This document shows, in pieces, positions 1-12,240 of a stretch of DNA of 64,000 bases (its first letter is position 1; the number at the start of each line of letters is the position of its first letter). A program made the position numbers and the translations under genes. This stretch comes from Solanum dulcamara (taxonomy: Eukaryota > Streptophyta > Magnoliopsida > Solanales > Solanaceae): NCBI RefSeq assembly GCF_947179165.1, contig NC_077248.1:52995732-53059731 (forward strand), in the 5' to 3' direction. The notes below the pieces were generated by a model, which was given only the letters and a program-made list of their open reading frames with translations, made no database searches and was not told the DNA's origin.

Positions 1-1544
1 ACCTAAGGAGTTCAAGTTTTCCTCTCAAGACTTCTTTTCCAAGAGAGAGTTAGGATTTCAAGATTCAACTGAATTCTCCATTAATTAGAGCTTGATTTTG
101 GACTTTGAATATCAAGGTATGTAGGATTTCATCCACAGATCCTCTTCATCTATGGAGTCCCAAATTATTTCTCTTTTCTATTTATTTCAATTCCACAAAT
201 TTTAGAGTTTTGATCAAATTTCATTGGGCCAATTCATTATGCTTCTACTTAGTTCTATCTATTTATGCATGATTTCAATTTAATTACATATTTTTACTGT
301 ATTTTACAATGACCCATGCATTATTCCATCAACTTCAAGTATGATTTATGAATTTATGATTATGAAGCCTATGAATTCTCATTTATAATTCTGGTCCCTG
401 TACCTGGTAAAATCTGATTGTTATCCGTAAGTCTTATTTATTTATGAAATCTATGTATTATGATTTAAGTATGTATTCTAAGTACAAAACCATGAATTGT
501 AAAAAGTTTTCTCTCACAATATGCAAGTTATGATGAATTGAATGTTTAGAAAAGGTATCCACAAGTTGATCATGATTTTCAAGGAGCTATTCTTATGTTA
601 TATTTGCATGATATTGGATTGGTTGATTTAAATTTCCTAATAACTATATTTTATGTATTCCATTAGTATTAACTTAGCACCGAGCGAACTTTATGATGGG
701 GATCCATAAGGGAACCCTAGTAGCAACCACTAGTTCTAAAAATTCATAAAATTGTTAGTTGCCTTTATGGCTTAGCTATTGGATCCACATATAGCTCATG
801 TTTATGTTTATGATACAGAGTCTATATTGGCAAGTAGTGTCTCTCTTATCGGTTTGGGGGTTATATCAGATTCCATGTTATTGCTCATATGGTCTTACAT
901 GTCAGTTAAGCTATGTATGTATATGCTACTTTTTGAGCTCTTTTGATGTCTTATGATGTATTGACCACATGATTATAATTTTTAAATGATTTAAAGTTTT
1001 ACTCATCTTTTTAAGATATTGGTCATATATCTAATCTTCATATTGACTATGTCCGATTACCATTGTTCATGCATGCCTCTCACATACTTAGTGCAGTCCA
1101 TGTACGAACACATATATTTTGCCTATATTATATCATGATATACGGTCCGACTATCATTAGGAACACTCCACTCATGGATAGAGATTGAGTACTATTCTCC
1201 TATCGTTAGTGAGTCCTAATGATTCGTGGATGAGATATTTATATTTCTATTATTCCTTATGATTTTATTTTTATATTTTGGGTGATATAGGTGCTTGTCT
1301 TATGCCCCCATCTATACTATTAGAGGCATGCTTGATTGTTCATGGTGTCTATGTTGTCTTTGGAAGTTGATTTCACTTTTATCGAGATATTCATGTTGAA
1401 ACTTTGGTTTTGCATTTATGATTTAGTCTTGTTACTCTTATTTACCTTATGTATGATCATGTATGATATGCTAAGAGACTTGCCTGGAGTCCTTGGGGAT
1501 TCTAATCGCCATGTCACATCTAGGGCCTAGCTTGGGTCATGACA
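1..1544 (+). mobile_element. 5' LTR (partial) of gypsy element E1
   Basis: This is the downstream part of a long LTR on the plus strand; its beginning lies outside the window. It carries the same landmarks, in the same order, as the other long LTRs here: the leader around a 'catggagtccc'-type segment (about 110-170), the 'aagatattggtcat' block near 1010, and the end with 'tagggcctagcttggg' closing in 'catgaca' at 1544. No protein is supported in it. The short reading frames are by-products of AT-rich LTR sequence. Confidence 0.7.
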
Positions 1545-2384
1545 GAGGTGTAGGCCTCTTAAATGTTGGTTTACAGTTGGTGAAGTTTCCTTGATAGGAC
1601 CCGAGTTGGTACATGAGGCTATGGATAAGGTTAGACTCATCAGATAAAGGTATAAGACTGCTCAAAGCCGACAAAAGTCTTATTCGGATATGAGGAGAAG
1701 GGAGCTTGAATTTAAAGTGGATGATTGGGTTTACTTAAAAATCTCAACCATGAATGGTGTGATGTATTTTCAAAAGAAGGGGAAGATTAGTTCCCGATAT
1801 TTAGGCCCATATTAGATTATAAGGCATTTTGATAAGGTGGCATATGAGTTGGATTTGCCTTTGGAGTTTGCATTAGTACATCCGGTGTTTTATGTTTCAT
1901 TATTGAAGAAGTGTGTTGTCAATATTAGCTCTATTGTACCTTTGGATAGCGTGGGTGTGAAGGAGAGTTTATCCTATGAGATGGTTATGGTGGAAATTCT
2001 AGACCGACAAGTCTAGAATCTGTCGAACGAAGAAGTTGATTCCGTGAAAGTTCTTTGGAGGAACCAACTAGTTAAGGGTTCTACATCGGAGGATGAAGAC
2101 GACATGATGAAACACTATCCCCATCTCTTTCCTCTCATTCCAACTTAAGGTATTAAGTTCCTTCATGATCACTCATTCGAATTCATGTGTTTTAGTCATT
2201 CCCGTGTTTTCATATGTATACATGTTCATGAAATGAAATTTAAGTCATGTTTTAAGCTTAGGTCCTTCATTTTATGTATTTTGATATGTTTTGTATTCAT
2301 GTTGGGTTGCTATGTCATTTTTTCGAATCTATTCATGCTAGCTTGAGTCCCGTTCAAGAATAAATATTTCTAAATGGGAGATAT
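1545..2384 (+). pseudogene. E1 pol remnant: integrase C-terminus and chromodomain-like end
   Basis: Directly after the LTR end the sequence jumps into the C-terminal part of a Ty3/gypsy integrase. Conceptual translation gives the families' 'AQSRQKSYSDMRRRELEF' stretch, a 'WVYLKIS' block, a 'LDLPLEFALVHPVF' block and a 'VKVLWRN' chromodomain-like end, with in-frame stops (for example near 1815 and 2014). gag, protease, RT, RNase H and the integrase core are absent, so a large internal deletion joins the 5' LTR to the pol tail. The C-terminal layout matches Tekay-type chromoviruses. Non-functional. Confidence 0.75.
2372..2384 (+). other. Polypurine tract of E1
   Basis: The purine-rich 'aaatgggagatat' abuts the 3' LTR start (tgtaagacc at 2385), the normal position of the plus-strand primer. 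The same tract, slightly changed, precedes the LTRs of E4 and E5 on the other strand. Confidence 0.6.
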
Positions 2385-3549
2385 TGTAAGACCTCGGAAG
2401 TTGGAAAATTAAGAAAAAAGAAAATATCAGAATTTTTGCACCAGTGGGTTTTTCACGAGGCCCTTGATGGTCCGTAGAGTGTACCACGAGCTGTGGAAGG
2501 CCATCGTGGAAATGAACTAGAGAGTTAGAGGAAAGTATGGAAGTTAACGAAGGGGTTCATGAGTCATGGAAGATTTCACAGACCGTAGAACCTAACTGTA
2601 AACTTCCTCGTCAGTTCAGGCTCAAAAAGATTTTGTACGAGGGAGCCTTACGGCTAATAGTAAGGATGACAGGTCATAGAAAGGTCCGTTTATGAAGAAA
2701 CTCAGAATTTGGGAAAACCCACTACATGATGGGTTCCACGACCCATATTGGGTTCTATAGGTTGTGGATAGGGGGCGTGGAAATATGGCAAGACCCATAC
2801 CTTTTCCCCTGACTTCTATGGATCACTTCACAGATCATAGAAGGCTTCACGGTCCGTGGAGACTTCTGTGAAAGGGTCCCAACTGGAAAGTTTTGAGGAT
2901 ATTTTGGACACTTTCCATTGTTCAAGATCAAGTTCAAGTGTCCTAATTTCAATTGCATTTAGGGCTTCGATTAGTCAAGGTATGTGAGAATTCATCAATG
3001 GATCGTCTTCCATCCATGGAGTCCCAAAGGTTTCTCAATTATCTCATGTTTTTAAGATATTTGGCCATGCATCACATGTTCATATTGTATATGTCTGATT
3101 CTTGTTCATGTATGTTTCTCACATACTTATTACATTTTATGTACTAACGCATACTTTTGCCTATATTGTATTATAATGTAGGATCCTACTATCATTCTAC
3201 ACATCCCACTCGTGGCTAGACATTGGAGTTGTTATCTACTTGTTGGTGAGTCCTCATGTTTCAAGGACACAACATTTCTGATTTCTTTCATGTTCTTATG
3301 GCTTCATTTCATTATTTATGTTTTGGTGAGCTAGAAACTTGTTCTAAGTCCCATCCATAGCAATAGATACATGTTATATTGTTATGTCTATGTTGTTCTA
3401 TTTATTCGGAGATTTAGTTTAATTTCTCTTATATCAAGATTTCCATGTTGATATTTATATTCGGCATTCTTGATTATCTCTTGATGTTTCTTTACTTACC
3501 TTATGTAGGCTCATATGTGATATGTCAAGGCTTGGTTGGGGTCGTGTCA
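2385..3549 (+). mobile_element. 3' LTR of E1, internally deleted
   Basis: It starts with TGTAAGACC next to a polypurine tract and ends near 3549 in a 'gtcgtgtca' block resembling other LTR ends. It is only about 1.16 kb, where intact LTRs of the family here are about 2.2 kb. Near 3045 the leader ('ccatggagtccc') runs straight into the 'tttttaagatattt' block, which lies about 850 bp further on in the 5' LTR, so an internal deletion is inferred. The exact 3' boundary is uncertain. Confidence 0.6.
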
Positions 3550-3828
3550 TGTCTATCTTCGTGTAAACATAAATTTTAATATTTTATATTATTAATACGC
3601 AAATTTAAACAGGTTTGTGTTTGGTTGGACTATAGATAAGTCGCATCAAATTTATGGGGACCAATAAAAAAGGTTATATGTTAAAGTAAAATTTAATTAA
3701 ATATCAAATAATTGTATTATTAAAGAATAGAAAATTTTAAGTTCATTGAAAAAATTCATTACAATGGATGGAAGGAGAGTATCTTTTGATTGGGTATTTT
3801 TATCCACTAGGTAGAAAAAGAAGTAATT
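3550..3828. other. AT-rich spacer, nothing recognised
   Basis: Between the end of E1 and the poly(A) tail of the minus-strand LINE. No coding potential or repeat family is recognised. The 8 bases before the LINE tail (aagtaatt, 3821-3828) are the only candidate for a LINE target-site duplication at this side. Confidence 0.4.
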
Positions 3829-4603
3829 TTTTTTTGGTAAAACTCGACCACATGAGTCTTTTATTAAAACAAAAGAGGGTTGTACATGTTTAAATCCCAC
3901 AAGTGGCCCAAACCAAATAAATAATATCAAAAAGCAAAAATGGAATAACATTGAATAATGGAAAGACAAAAGAAAAAGCAAAAACGGAAAGGAAAATTTC
4001 CAAAACAAAGTAATTCTTATTCTTCATCATCGGGGGAGAAGGAGATTCGTAGCCGCCTTCGGGGTTGCCGAGAAATCTCATCACCATAGCTCACTCACCT
4101 CCACCTCACAGTAATTATGTAACGCTGCCAAGTATAGGTTGGGATCATTTGGACATCTAAAACTCTCACAGACATCATGATTCAAACACCATTGAAGACT
4201 TCTTCTACATGGGAGTTGCAACAATTAGTTGAATGTAGAGGTAATTGTTGATAAGAGCTTTTCTTGTCTCATAATTTTACACCATCCTCAGTTAAGATTG
4301 TGCTTCTTATTCTAGATCTTCGTGAAGTTAGCTGCCTTCATCCTCCAAAAGTGACTCAAGCTAAGAAATTCAAGCTAAGCAAACACTTTAATTTCTCAGT
4401 TTTATCATTGATTCTTTGATTCACAACCTTTAATTACACATCTCAATAGGTTGAACTCTGAAGGAGTTGATACCAATGTTAAATACTACAATTATCGGCT
4501 TTGCTTCAACTCAAAATTGAAAAGGTACCAATTCTTGAGTTTGCTATAGTATATTGATCTTTTATGTAATAAGTATGAATTATCCTCTCTGTTGTTTTAG
4601 ACC

Positions 4604-7600
4604 TTATACTTTCTGTTTTGAATCTCCATTTACTCGAATGTTAGGAGTATATGACTTCTCCAACTGAATGATTATTTTAACTTGTTGTGGAATTTCTTGA
4701 ACATTAAATTGTTGTACTTTTGTCCCTGCAAAATTAACAGCATAGTTAGTGAAAAAATCTGTCAACTGATTTCCTTCTTTGAATATATGCACCACCTGCA
4801 CTTGAATATTATGAATGATCTCATGTATATGTCTAACATTCGGTAATATTAACCATTAAATTTTCCAAACTCCATTTAGCATCTTTTTTGTTGTTAAAAA
4901 ATTTGTTTCTACTATTAATAAAAGTAAATCATATTGTAAACAATATGCAACCCCTATTCTAATAGCATTGAATATTTCACTTCTCCAGCAATCTTTCTCA
5001 ACAAACATCACACACCAAACTCATTTCTAACATAGAAAACCATACAAACAGGTCCAGGATTTCCTCTACAAGATCTATTAGTGTTACATTTAAAACTTTC
5101 AATTGAAGAATGACCCCACTTAACCACGTCATTTCTTATCAGAGGGACATACTCCTCTAGATATTTAACCAAAAGAGAAAAACTGCTAGGAATCCCATTC
5201 AACCATGGATATCTACACTTAGTAAACAAGAATAGGTTCCTGTTAATTTATGTAATCAAGAAATGCCTACTCATCTTTCTCGCATGTTTAATAACATTTT
5301 TTTCTCTTCCAGATTATTCGGATAATAAAAGCAGGAACTGCTTTAAATATGAATTTTAATTTAGCAGCACAGTCTATATTCCACCACTTTTCTAAATCCT
5401 GTTTAAGTTATGTCACATTAATATGTAACCCTAAAGCTTCTAAAAAACCTTACAAATAAACTTAGCATTAGGGCATACAATAAATAGGTGATTGAATATT
5501 TCTTGTATCTTATTATTGCAACAACAACATTCAACAGAAATAGTTATTTTACTTCTAATGAGAACTTTTTCAATGGGGATTCTACCAAATCATATTCTCC
5601 ACAACAGAAAGAACATTTTAAAAGGAAACACTTTCTCCCATAAATTCAAAACATTGAATAAAGGGTCTTTTCTTTGTCTACATAACTCCCAGGTTGATCC
5701 TATGGAAAACAATTCAGATTCACATGGCATCCACCAATCTTTATCTCTTCCTTCAGATAGTCTAATATTTCCTAGCACAGTATCACACTTCTTCATTAAA
5801 TTTCTCACTCAACACATCAAAGTCCCATCCATTTTCATTAAAAAGTTAAAAACAGACTCTAAAGGATTTTGGACATGAGTAGTAGACATTTGAACTTGAA
5901 GAACCCTCAATTTTGTCCAGTTAACAAACCAAACACTTCTGTGGCCCCTTTTATTTTTTCATCAAATATCTTGGTCAAAGAAATCCCTAGCCTGCAACAT
6001 AGTCTTCCAAACTTGTGAACTTCCCTTTCATTGAACAAATTGTGGTCTATATCTTTTACAATACTTATTCCAAAGAAAATTTAACTAGGGGGAATTAGAA
6101 GTTCTAAATATCCACCACAATCTAGCCAATAAAGCCTTATAAACATCAAATAAAGATCTAAAGCACAAACCTCCCTCTACTTTAGGTAGACAAATATCTA
6201 TTCAAGTTATCCAGTGAGTGACTTTACCCTCCTCCTTGAAATTCCATAAGAATTTAGCAAAATTCCTATGAATATCATAGATCACACATTTAGGAGGATT
6301 AATAGCTAAAAGCAGATAGATTAGAATACTTTGCAAAATATGATTAATCAATATAACTCTTTCCCCAAAAGATAAAAGTTCTTCCTTCCACATTTGAAGC
6401 TTGTTAAGAATATTTTTGATCAATTCTGAGTAATGTAGTTTCTTCATCTTTGCATGACCTATAGCACAACCAAAGTACATTAGATGAAAACTTTCCTTTT
6501 CAAATCAACTAACCTCTGCCACAACCTGTATAAAACTCTGAGTTGCCTTGCTATGTAAGTAGAAAAAACTCTTTCCATTATTAATCAGTTGCCCTGATTT
6601 CTCTTCATAAAGATGTAGAGTTTTCATAATAAGCTGCAAAGTTCTTTTATCAGCTGAAGCAAAAATAATTGTGTCATCTGCAAAAGCAAGATGAATCAAC
6701 TATCACTCCATTTAGGTAAGCCAAATCCCTTAAATTTATTATTGTAATATAATTGACTAAGAGCCCTAGACAAACATTAGCAGATAGAATAAATAGAGTA
6801 GGGGATATGGATATCCTTGTTTAACACTCCTTGAAGAATGAAAAAAGTCATAAGCTTGACCATTAATCAACACAGAATATCAATTTTTAGCAATAATTCT
6901 TCAAATTATATCAAAAATTTCAGCATCATAACCCATTTTTTTCCAACACCTTAATCAGAAACTTCTAATCTACTCTATCATAAGCTTTGACCATATACAA
7001 CTTAATAACTACATTATTTGGTTTGCCTTTTTTCCTGATAGCAGTCACAACTTCTTGAGACAGTAACATATTCTCTCTAATATTTCCACCGTTAACAAAG
7101 CCATTTTGATTCTGAGAAATCAATCTTGTCAAAAATCTCTTCATTCTATTATGAACAAGTCTAGAGATAAAAATTTCAAAAAGTTACTCAGACTAATTGG
7201 TCTAAGATCAGAAAAGGTTTGAATCACCTTCTGTTTTGGTAATAAGACCAGATTAGTGTGTGTAATAAACTTTGGTAAAGTAGACCTTGAAAAAAAAGCA
7301 TGAATTACTTTAATAACAGTAGGACCTACTATATCCCAGTAGGTCTAATACGAGCAACCTGTCCAACCATTTGGACCACAAGCACTATCAGAATTAAACT
7401 CAAACACCACTTTTTTAATCTCCTCTTCATTTGGCAGTGCTTTCAAAAAAATCATTTCCTTCTTGAGTAATCATAGGATGAACGAATTGTAGCAAAAAGA
7501 CACATCTTTAGAAATACTCCTTCTAGAGAATTGATCCTTGAAGAAACAGACCCCTTCATTAGCAATTTCATCCCAAGTCCCATCAGCCTTTTAAATTCTA

Positions 7601-8600
7601 TTAATTTTCATCATCTTCCTTTTTTCCTTTTACAAGATAGTGGAAGAATTTATGCTTCTATTCCCTTCAGCGAATCATTGTGCACTAGCTTTATACCTCC
7701 AAAATGCCTCTTCATAATGAAGATGTAGTTTCAATTCAACATGATCCTATTGTAAAACAGCTCTGTTGGTAGGATTAGGATCTTGCTGGAACAAATCCTC
7801 CTTAATTCTTACAATGTCTTCCTAATAACCAATTGTTTAAAAATATTCCTAAACTTTTATTTGCTCCATTAAGATAAGGACACATTTGTTCTCTTCTGTT
7901 TGTGTTTCAATTGGACAAAAATATCTTCATTAGCTTCAGTAGTCTAATTCTGACAAACTGCCTCTTTGAAATCTTCACTCTCAGTCCAGAATTTTAAGAA
8001 TTTAAAATGCTTAACAATAGGGACACTATTTAAACCACATGACAGTAGTAATACAGCATGGTCAGATCCAGTTCTGAATAAGTGTTATAAATCAATATCA
8101 TCATAAAGATCTAATAATAATTGATTAACAACCACTTTATCTAGCCTTTTGAATATAGAATCCTCATTCACCCTGCTATTCCACCATGTAAAAGGATTCT
8201 CTAGAATGACATTCAAATCACCTCCCACCATCCTTGGTAAGAAAATATTATGACTTAGGAAATACAATTCATCCCATAGACTTAATCTTTCAATAGTTGA
8301 GCATTTAGCATACACTGCAGTTGACAAAATTTGAGATCCATCTTTTAAAGATAATACCAAAGTTAATTGCTGGTCAAAATTTGAAATAACACCAACTTAA
8401 ATATGGTGATTCACAAATACCCAAATCTGCCCATTTGTACTAAAATTCACATATTACATCCTCAATCTCCTTTTGAATTTTTGAATGTGCCTAGTATCTT
8501 GAAAAGGTTCCAATAAAGCAATTAGGACAAATTTATGATGTCTATGTAATATTTGAACTCTATGAAGGACCTATTGAGATTTGACAGACCTAATGTTCGA
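4604..8600 (-). pseudogene. LINE-A ORF2: endonuclease, reverse transcriptase, zf-RVT, RNase H
   Basis: Fragments in order on the minus strand: an endonuclease piece (8360-8085) with 'VGGDLNVI' and then 'TWWNSR...IFKRLD', the two blocks lying closer than usual, which suggests an internal deletion; RT with the 'AFADDTIIFA' catalytic box (6699-6505); RT thumb 'MYFGCAIGHAKMKKLHYSEL' (6480-6202); zf-RVT 'FPFKMFFLLWR' (5808-5590); RNase H start 'KCNTNRSCRGNPGP' (5229-5008), in which the usual catalytic Asp after the Thr is Asn or Arg; and RNase H end 'HIFKEGNQLTDF' (4801-4604). Many stops and frame changes separate them. Confidence 0.75.
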
Positions 8601-8658
8601 AAACAATTTGTAACTCATTTAGAACCTAACTTAGCCACCCTCTTAGCTTGAACCCTTG

Positions 8659-8921
8659 TTAGTGCGTGTCTTCTTTAGTTTTTCCTTTCTTGTTCGTAAC
8701 AACTCCCATAGGAAATACACCAGCCTCTTTACAAATAATCTGCAAATTGTTTTCATTCCCTACTTCATCTTTATCTTCTATTATTTCTATTGACATTAAG
8801 GTTGCCTTCAAATTCTCTACAGGATTTTGGTTGACACACTTATGAGAAATCAAAGCATGTAGTGTTTCCATTGGGACAGACTTCCCATTTATAATTGCTT
8901 CTTCAACATCATGCCTCTCTA
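8659..8921 (-). pseudogene. LINE-A ORF1, C-terminal segment
   Basis: An open stretch of about 85 codons ending with a stop at 8659, before the ORF2 endonuclease. It continues the ORF1 linker that resumes at 11888 on the other side of the solo LTR; the 5-bp duplication CTCTA marks the cut. The composition is charged and low in complexity, as is usual between the zinc knuckle and ORF2 in plant L1s. No motif is recognised. Confidence 0.5.
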
Positions 8922-11887
8922 TGTCACGGTCCAAGCCTAGGTCCTAGACGCGACATGGCGAATGAGACACCCAGAGGTACCTCACCCAAGCCTCTTAGCA
9001 TTCATTTAGCTTTTCATAGGTAATGACATTCAAAATAAGCGAAAATGAAAAGAAAAACAGGACTAAGGGAAACATCATAGAACAAGAGTCATTAACAACT
9101 TCAAAACATCATCTAATTGTCCAATGATACCTCTACTTTCCTTAGACTTGGCAGGGGCTAAGACATGTCCCTAGCTCACCCTCAAATGTAGTACCAAAAA
9201 TAACAAAAGATAATCAAAGTCTATACATGTCATAAGCAAGAAAAAAATGAAATGTTGTTCCCAAAACATGGGAACTCACCAACTAAATAGCCTTCAACGA
9301 TCAAACTAGCCACGTGGAGGAGAATATGGAGCAACGCTTGTCCCTACATGGAGAGATATTATGTAGGCAATAGAATATGCGTTAGTACTTTGAATGTACT
9401 AAGTATGTAAGCAATGCAATACATGTCATCATAATGTGCAATTGATCAAGTTAGAAAACATACTACGTAAATAATTAAATGATGATAGTAATTCATGAAC
9501 AACCTCAATGCAATTTGGAAACCATAATGGAGTCACGTGAAAACATAAACACTATAGTGATAATCTTAAGTCAATGTAAGAAGTCATTTTCCATATAGAA
9601 TGCCATGATACAAAAAGGTGATACAATGGGCCATTTTAAAATCATGAAGTCATTTGAAATACTATTTGAAATCATGAGACTTGGCCAATGCAATATAGGA
9701 ACCATCATAAAAGAACTTAAACACTATAATAGAAATCATGAGTTATTATAGGAGAACATATACTTTGAAAATACCATGAATTGTAACGAAGTATACCATA
9801 AATCCTTTGGGAGAAACTTTTAATCTTGTCAAAGCACATATTTTACCTTGTGAGAGATACCACTATAGTAAGAAATACCTTAAACATTTTGAGAGAAACT
9901 TTTTACCTTTTTGTGAGAGCAACCGTTAACCGACATAAACCATGTGAGCTATAACATGGAGTCCCAATGCTACCCCTACATTGGAGAAAAGGGGGAGACT
10001 ACTTGTCAATGTAGACTCCTATATGCCTAAGTGGATCCACTAAGCTATTGTGTGAATCGAGTACTCACCTCCAAGCCTTGATATTTCGGGTACTCACCTC
10101 TTAGAGATTTGAATATTCGCCTCTAATCCTTTTATATCTGCAGTGGAACGTAGTTTTAAGACATGGGTATTCGTCCCTAGTCCAACTCGGTGCTAGGTAA
10201 GCTCTCAACGAAATAGACAAATCATAAAATATAAAGTCAACATCATGTGGGAAGGGTCATATCTATTACCCGTCCACTATTTATAAAACACAATCATAGA
10301 ATAGCTCTTTAATCATTAATTAGGTGAGAGATCCTACACCAACATTCTTACTTAACTCGAATTTCATCATTCTTTCATTTCGTAAGACTCTTTTTTTTAT
10401 CATAGACATTTCTTTCAAAAGCATTCATTTGGAGTCAAAAGCTTTCAAGTCAAACCCCATTGAAACATAGTAAAACAAGGTGGGTTCTATTCAATTCATC
10501 TTTCAAACATGTTTTTCAATAGAACCATGCATGAACATTATTAATTCAGTCAATTCAAAACATACTTCAAATAACTCATCATTCATTTCAAAGACCCATA
10601 ATAGCTTGAGGTAGGAAATTACTTGAAATTAACAATTCATGCAATTGAGTAGTAGTATAAGCTTATTTGAACATAATATCAATAATTTGAATCATAATCG
10701 AGCCATTTGAGAAGTATTGAACAAGACCCATTTGAAAATTCATAAACCCAAGATAGGAAATTAGGGCCTTCATGGGTAGTAATCAATTTCATGCAATTTG
10801 AGTCAATAACCAAAATTTTAATCATGCTCCATGCTAATAAGAAGAAATTAGAAGTACCCATAAAGAATCAATACTTGAATTCAAAAGAATTAGTTGGAAA
10901 GGGTTTTAGGCTCCATGGGTGGAAGAACCCATGGATGAAGAACCCACATACCTTGGGGGATGAAAACCTTAATGCAAAACTTTGAAAAGAATGGAGGTTT
11001 AACCTTCTTGGAGTGAAACTCTAGAACCTTTTTTGAAGATGGAGGAAGACTTTAGAGCACTTGGGAGATTAGGATTTTTTTCCCTTAGAGTGTGAGTGAG
11101 AGTGAATGAGTGTAGAAAGACTTTGGGGTCTTTTAGACAGGTGAAATATACCTTCAAACCGACCTCACTTTGAGTTAAAATGCAAGAAAAGACCAAAATA
11201 TTCCTTTAAAAATCTGGTCGGAACTAGCTTCACAAGGGACCTTCACGGTCCATGATGCCCACCACGTACTGTGGCAGGGCCTCGTGATGTTTGACTTGGA
11301 AGAATATTTTGGAAATTGTTGCAGAGAAGTCTCTGAACTTTCTTCACAGAAGCCAATACGGACCGTACTGAGGTTTACGGAAGAACATCATGGGTCGTGG
11401 TGCTCACTGGTAATCCTAGGGCTTAAACGGGTTGAAAAAGTGGCTTTCACGGGCGGCCACTACGGACCGTACTGAATTTCACAGAAGGCCACCATGGGTC
11501 ATTCTCCTCTTCTATTTGAGCAGCTTCACTAAAATAGTCATAACTTTTTACTCCGAACTCCAAATGAGGCAAACTTGGTGGCGTTATAAAGAATACTCAA
11601 AGACCTTTAATTTGATAGGTCATGGGATACCTAACTCTTAATTCTGAGAGATATGGTCGCTTGAAGTTGACCCTTATACGGACTCATCCAAAAACTTAAT
11701 TGATAGAAATTCTTTGGACTTGGATTGGTGTTAGAGATCTCTTATGACCCTAAACCACATCTAATACCTTTCAAATACTTAGGAATTGATCCTAAATCAT
11801 ATTTAAAATTAGAATTCATCGAGTTCAAGCCTATACACATAGAAAGAATGGTTCGGGTCTTGACATAAAAATTTTCAGGGTATTACA
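8922..11887 (-). mobile_element. Solo LTR (2.97 kb) in LINE-A, TSD CTCTA
   Basis: On the minus strand the element begins TGTAATACCC (11887) and ends in CGTGACA (8922), so it has TG...CA termini. It is flanked by identical 5-bp direct repeats CTCTA at 8917-8921 and 11888-11892. It has no gag or pol, only LTR-like sequence with the leader landmarks of the long gypsy LTRs here ('cccatgga' near 10930). This is the product expected from recombination between the two LTRs of a full element. Short open frames inside it are not genes. Confidence 0.85.
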
Positions 11888-12240
11888 CTCTACTTCCTCC
11901 ATCCGTTGATACTCACTTTGCATAGAAGTGAAACTCCCTTCAATCTGATTGACTACTTAAAGTGGTACCTGATATGTAGCATTAGCCAATTCATTTATTA
12001 ACATCTGCCCCTTGCTTTGCTTCATTATTTCCTTAGGTACTATTGTCAGTGTCTTGCCCATTTGATTCTGCTTGTTTGCATACTCTTCTTTATGTTCTGC
12101 AGGGACAAAAATTGCAATAGATGAGCCATCTTTCATCCCATCAGTAACACTTTTCAAATCCTGAGAAAACTCATCTGGTTTCTTCGCAATCTCCTCATGT
12201 TTCTTACCAAGTATTCTATCATTGATGTTTATAGGACCTT
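11888..12240 (-). pseudogene. LINE-A ORF1, middle segment between the two solo LTRs
   Basis: Conceptual translation on the minus strand gives a lysine/glutamate-rich linker (for example 'DRILGKKHEEIAKKPDEF') of the kind found between the zinc knuckle and ORF2 in plant L1s. A stop lies at 11957. The open frame that seems to start at 12301 reads out of the solo LTR and is not a natural start. Confidence 0.55.

Noticed and set aside
3829..4007. A separate short LINE insertion flanked by aagtaatt at 3821-3828 and 4008-4015
   Set aside because: The sequence on both sides reads as one continuous L1 3' UTR of LINE-A, and the tail resembles the LINE-C 3' end. The 8-bp match in AT-rich DNA can be chance. 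I kept it as the LINE-A 3' end but cannot exclude the alternative.
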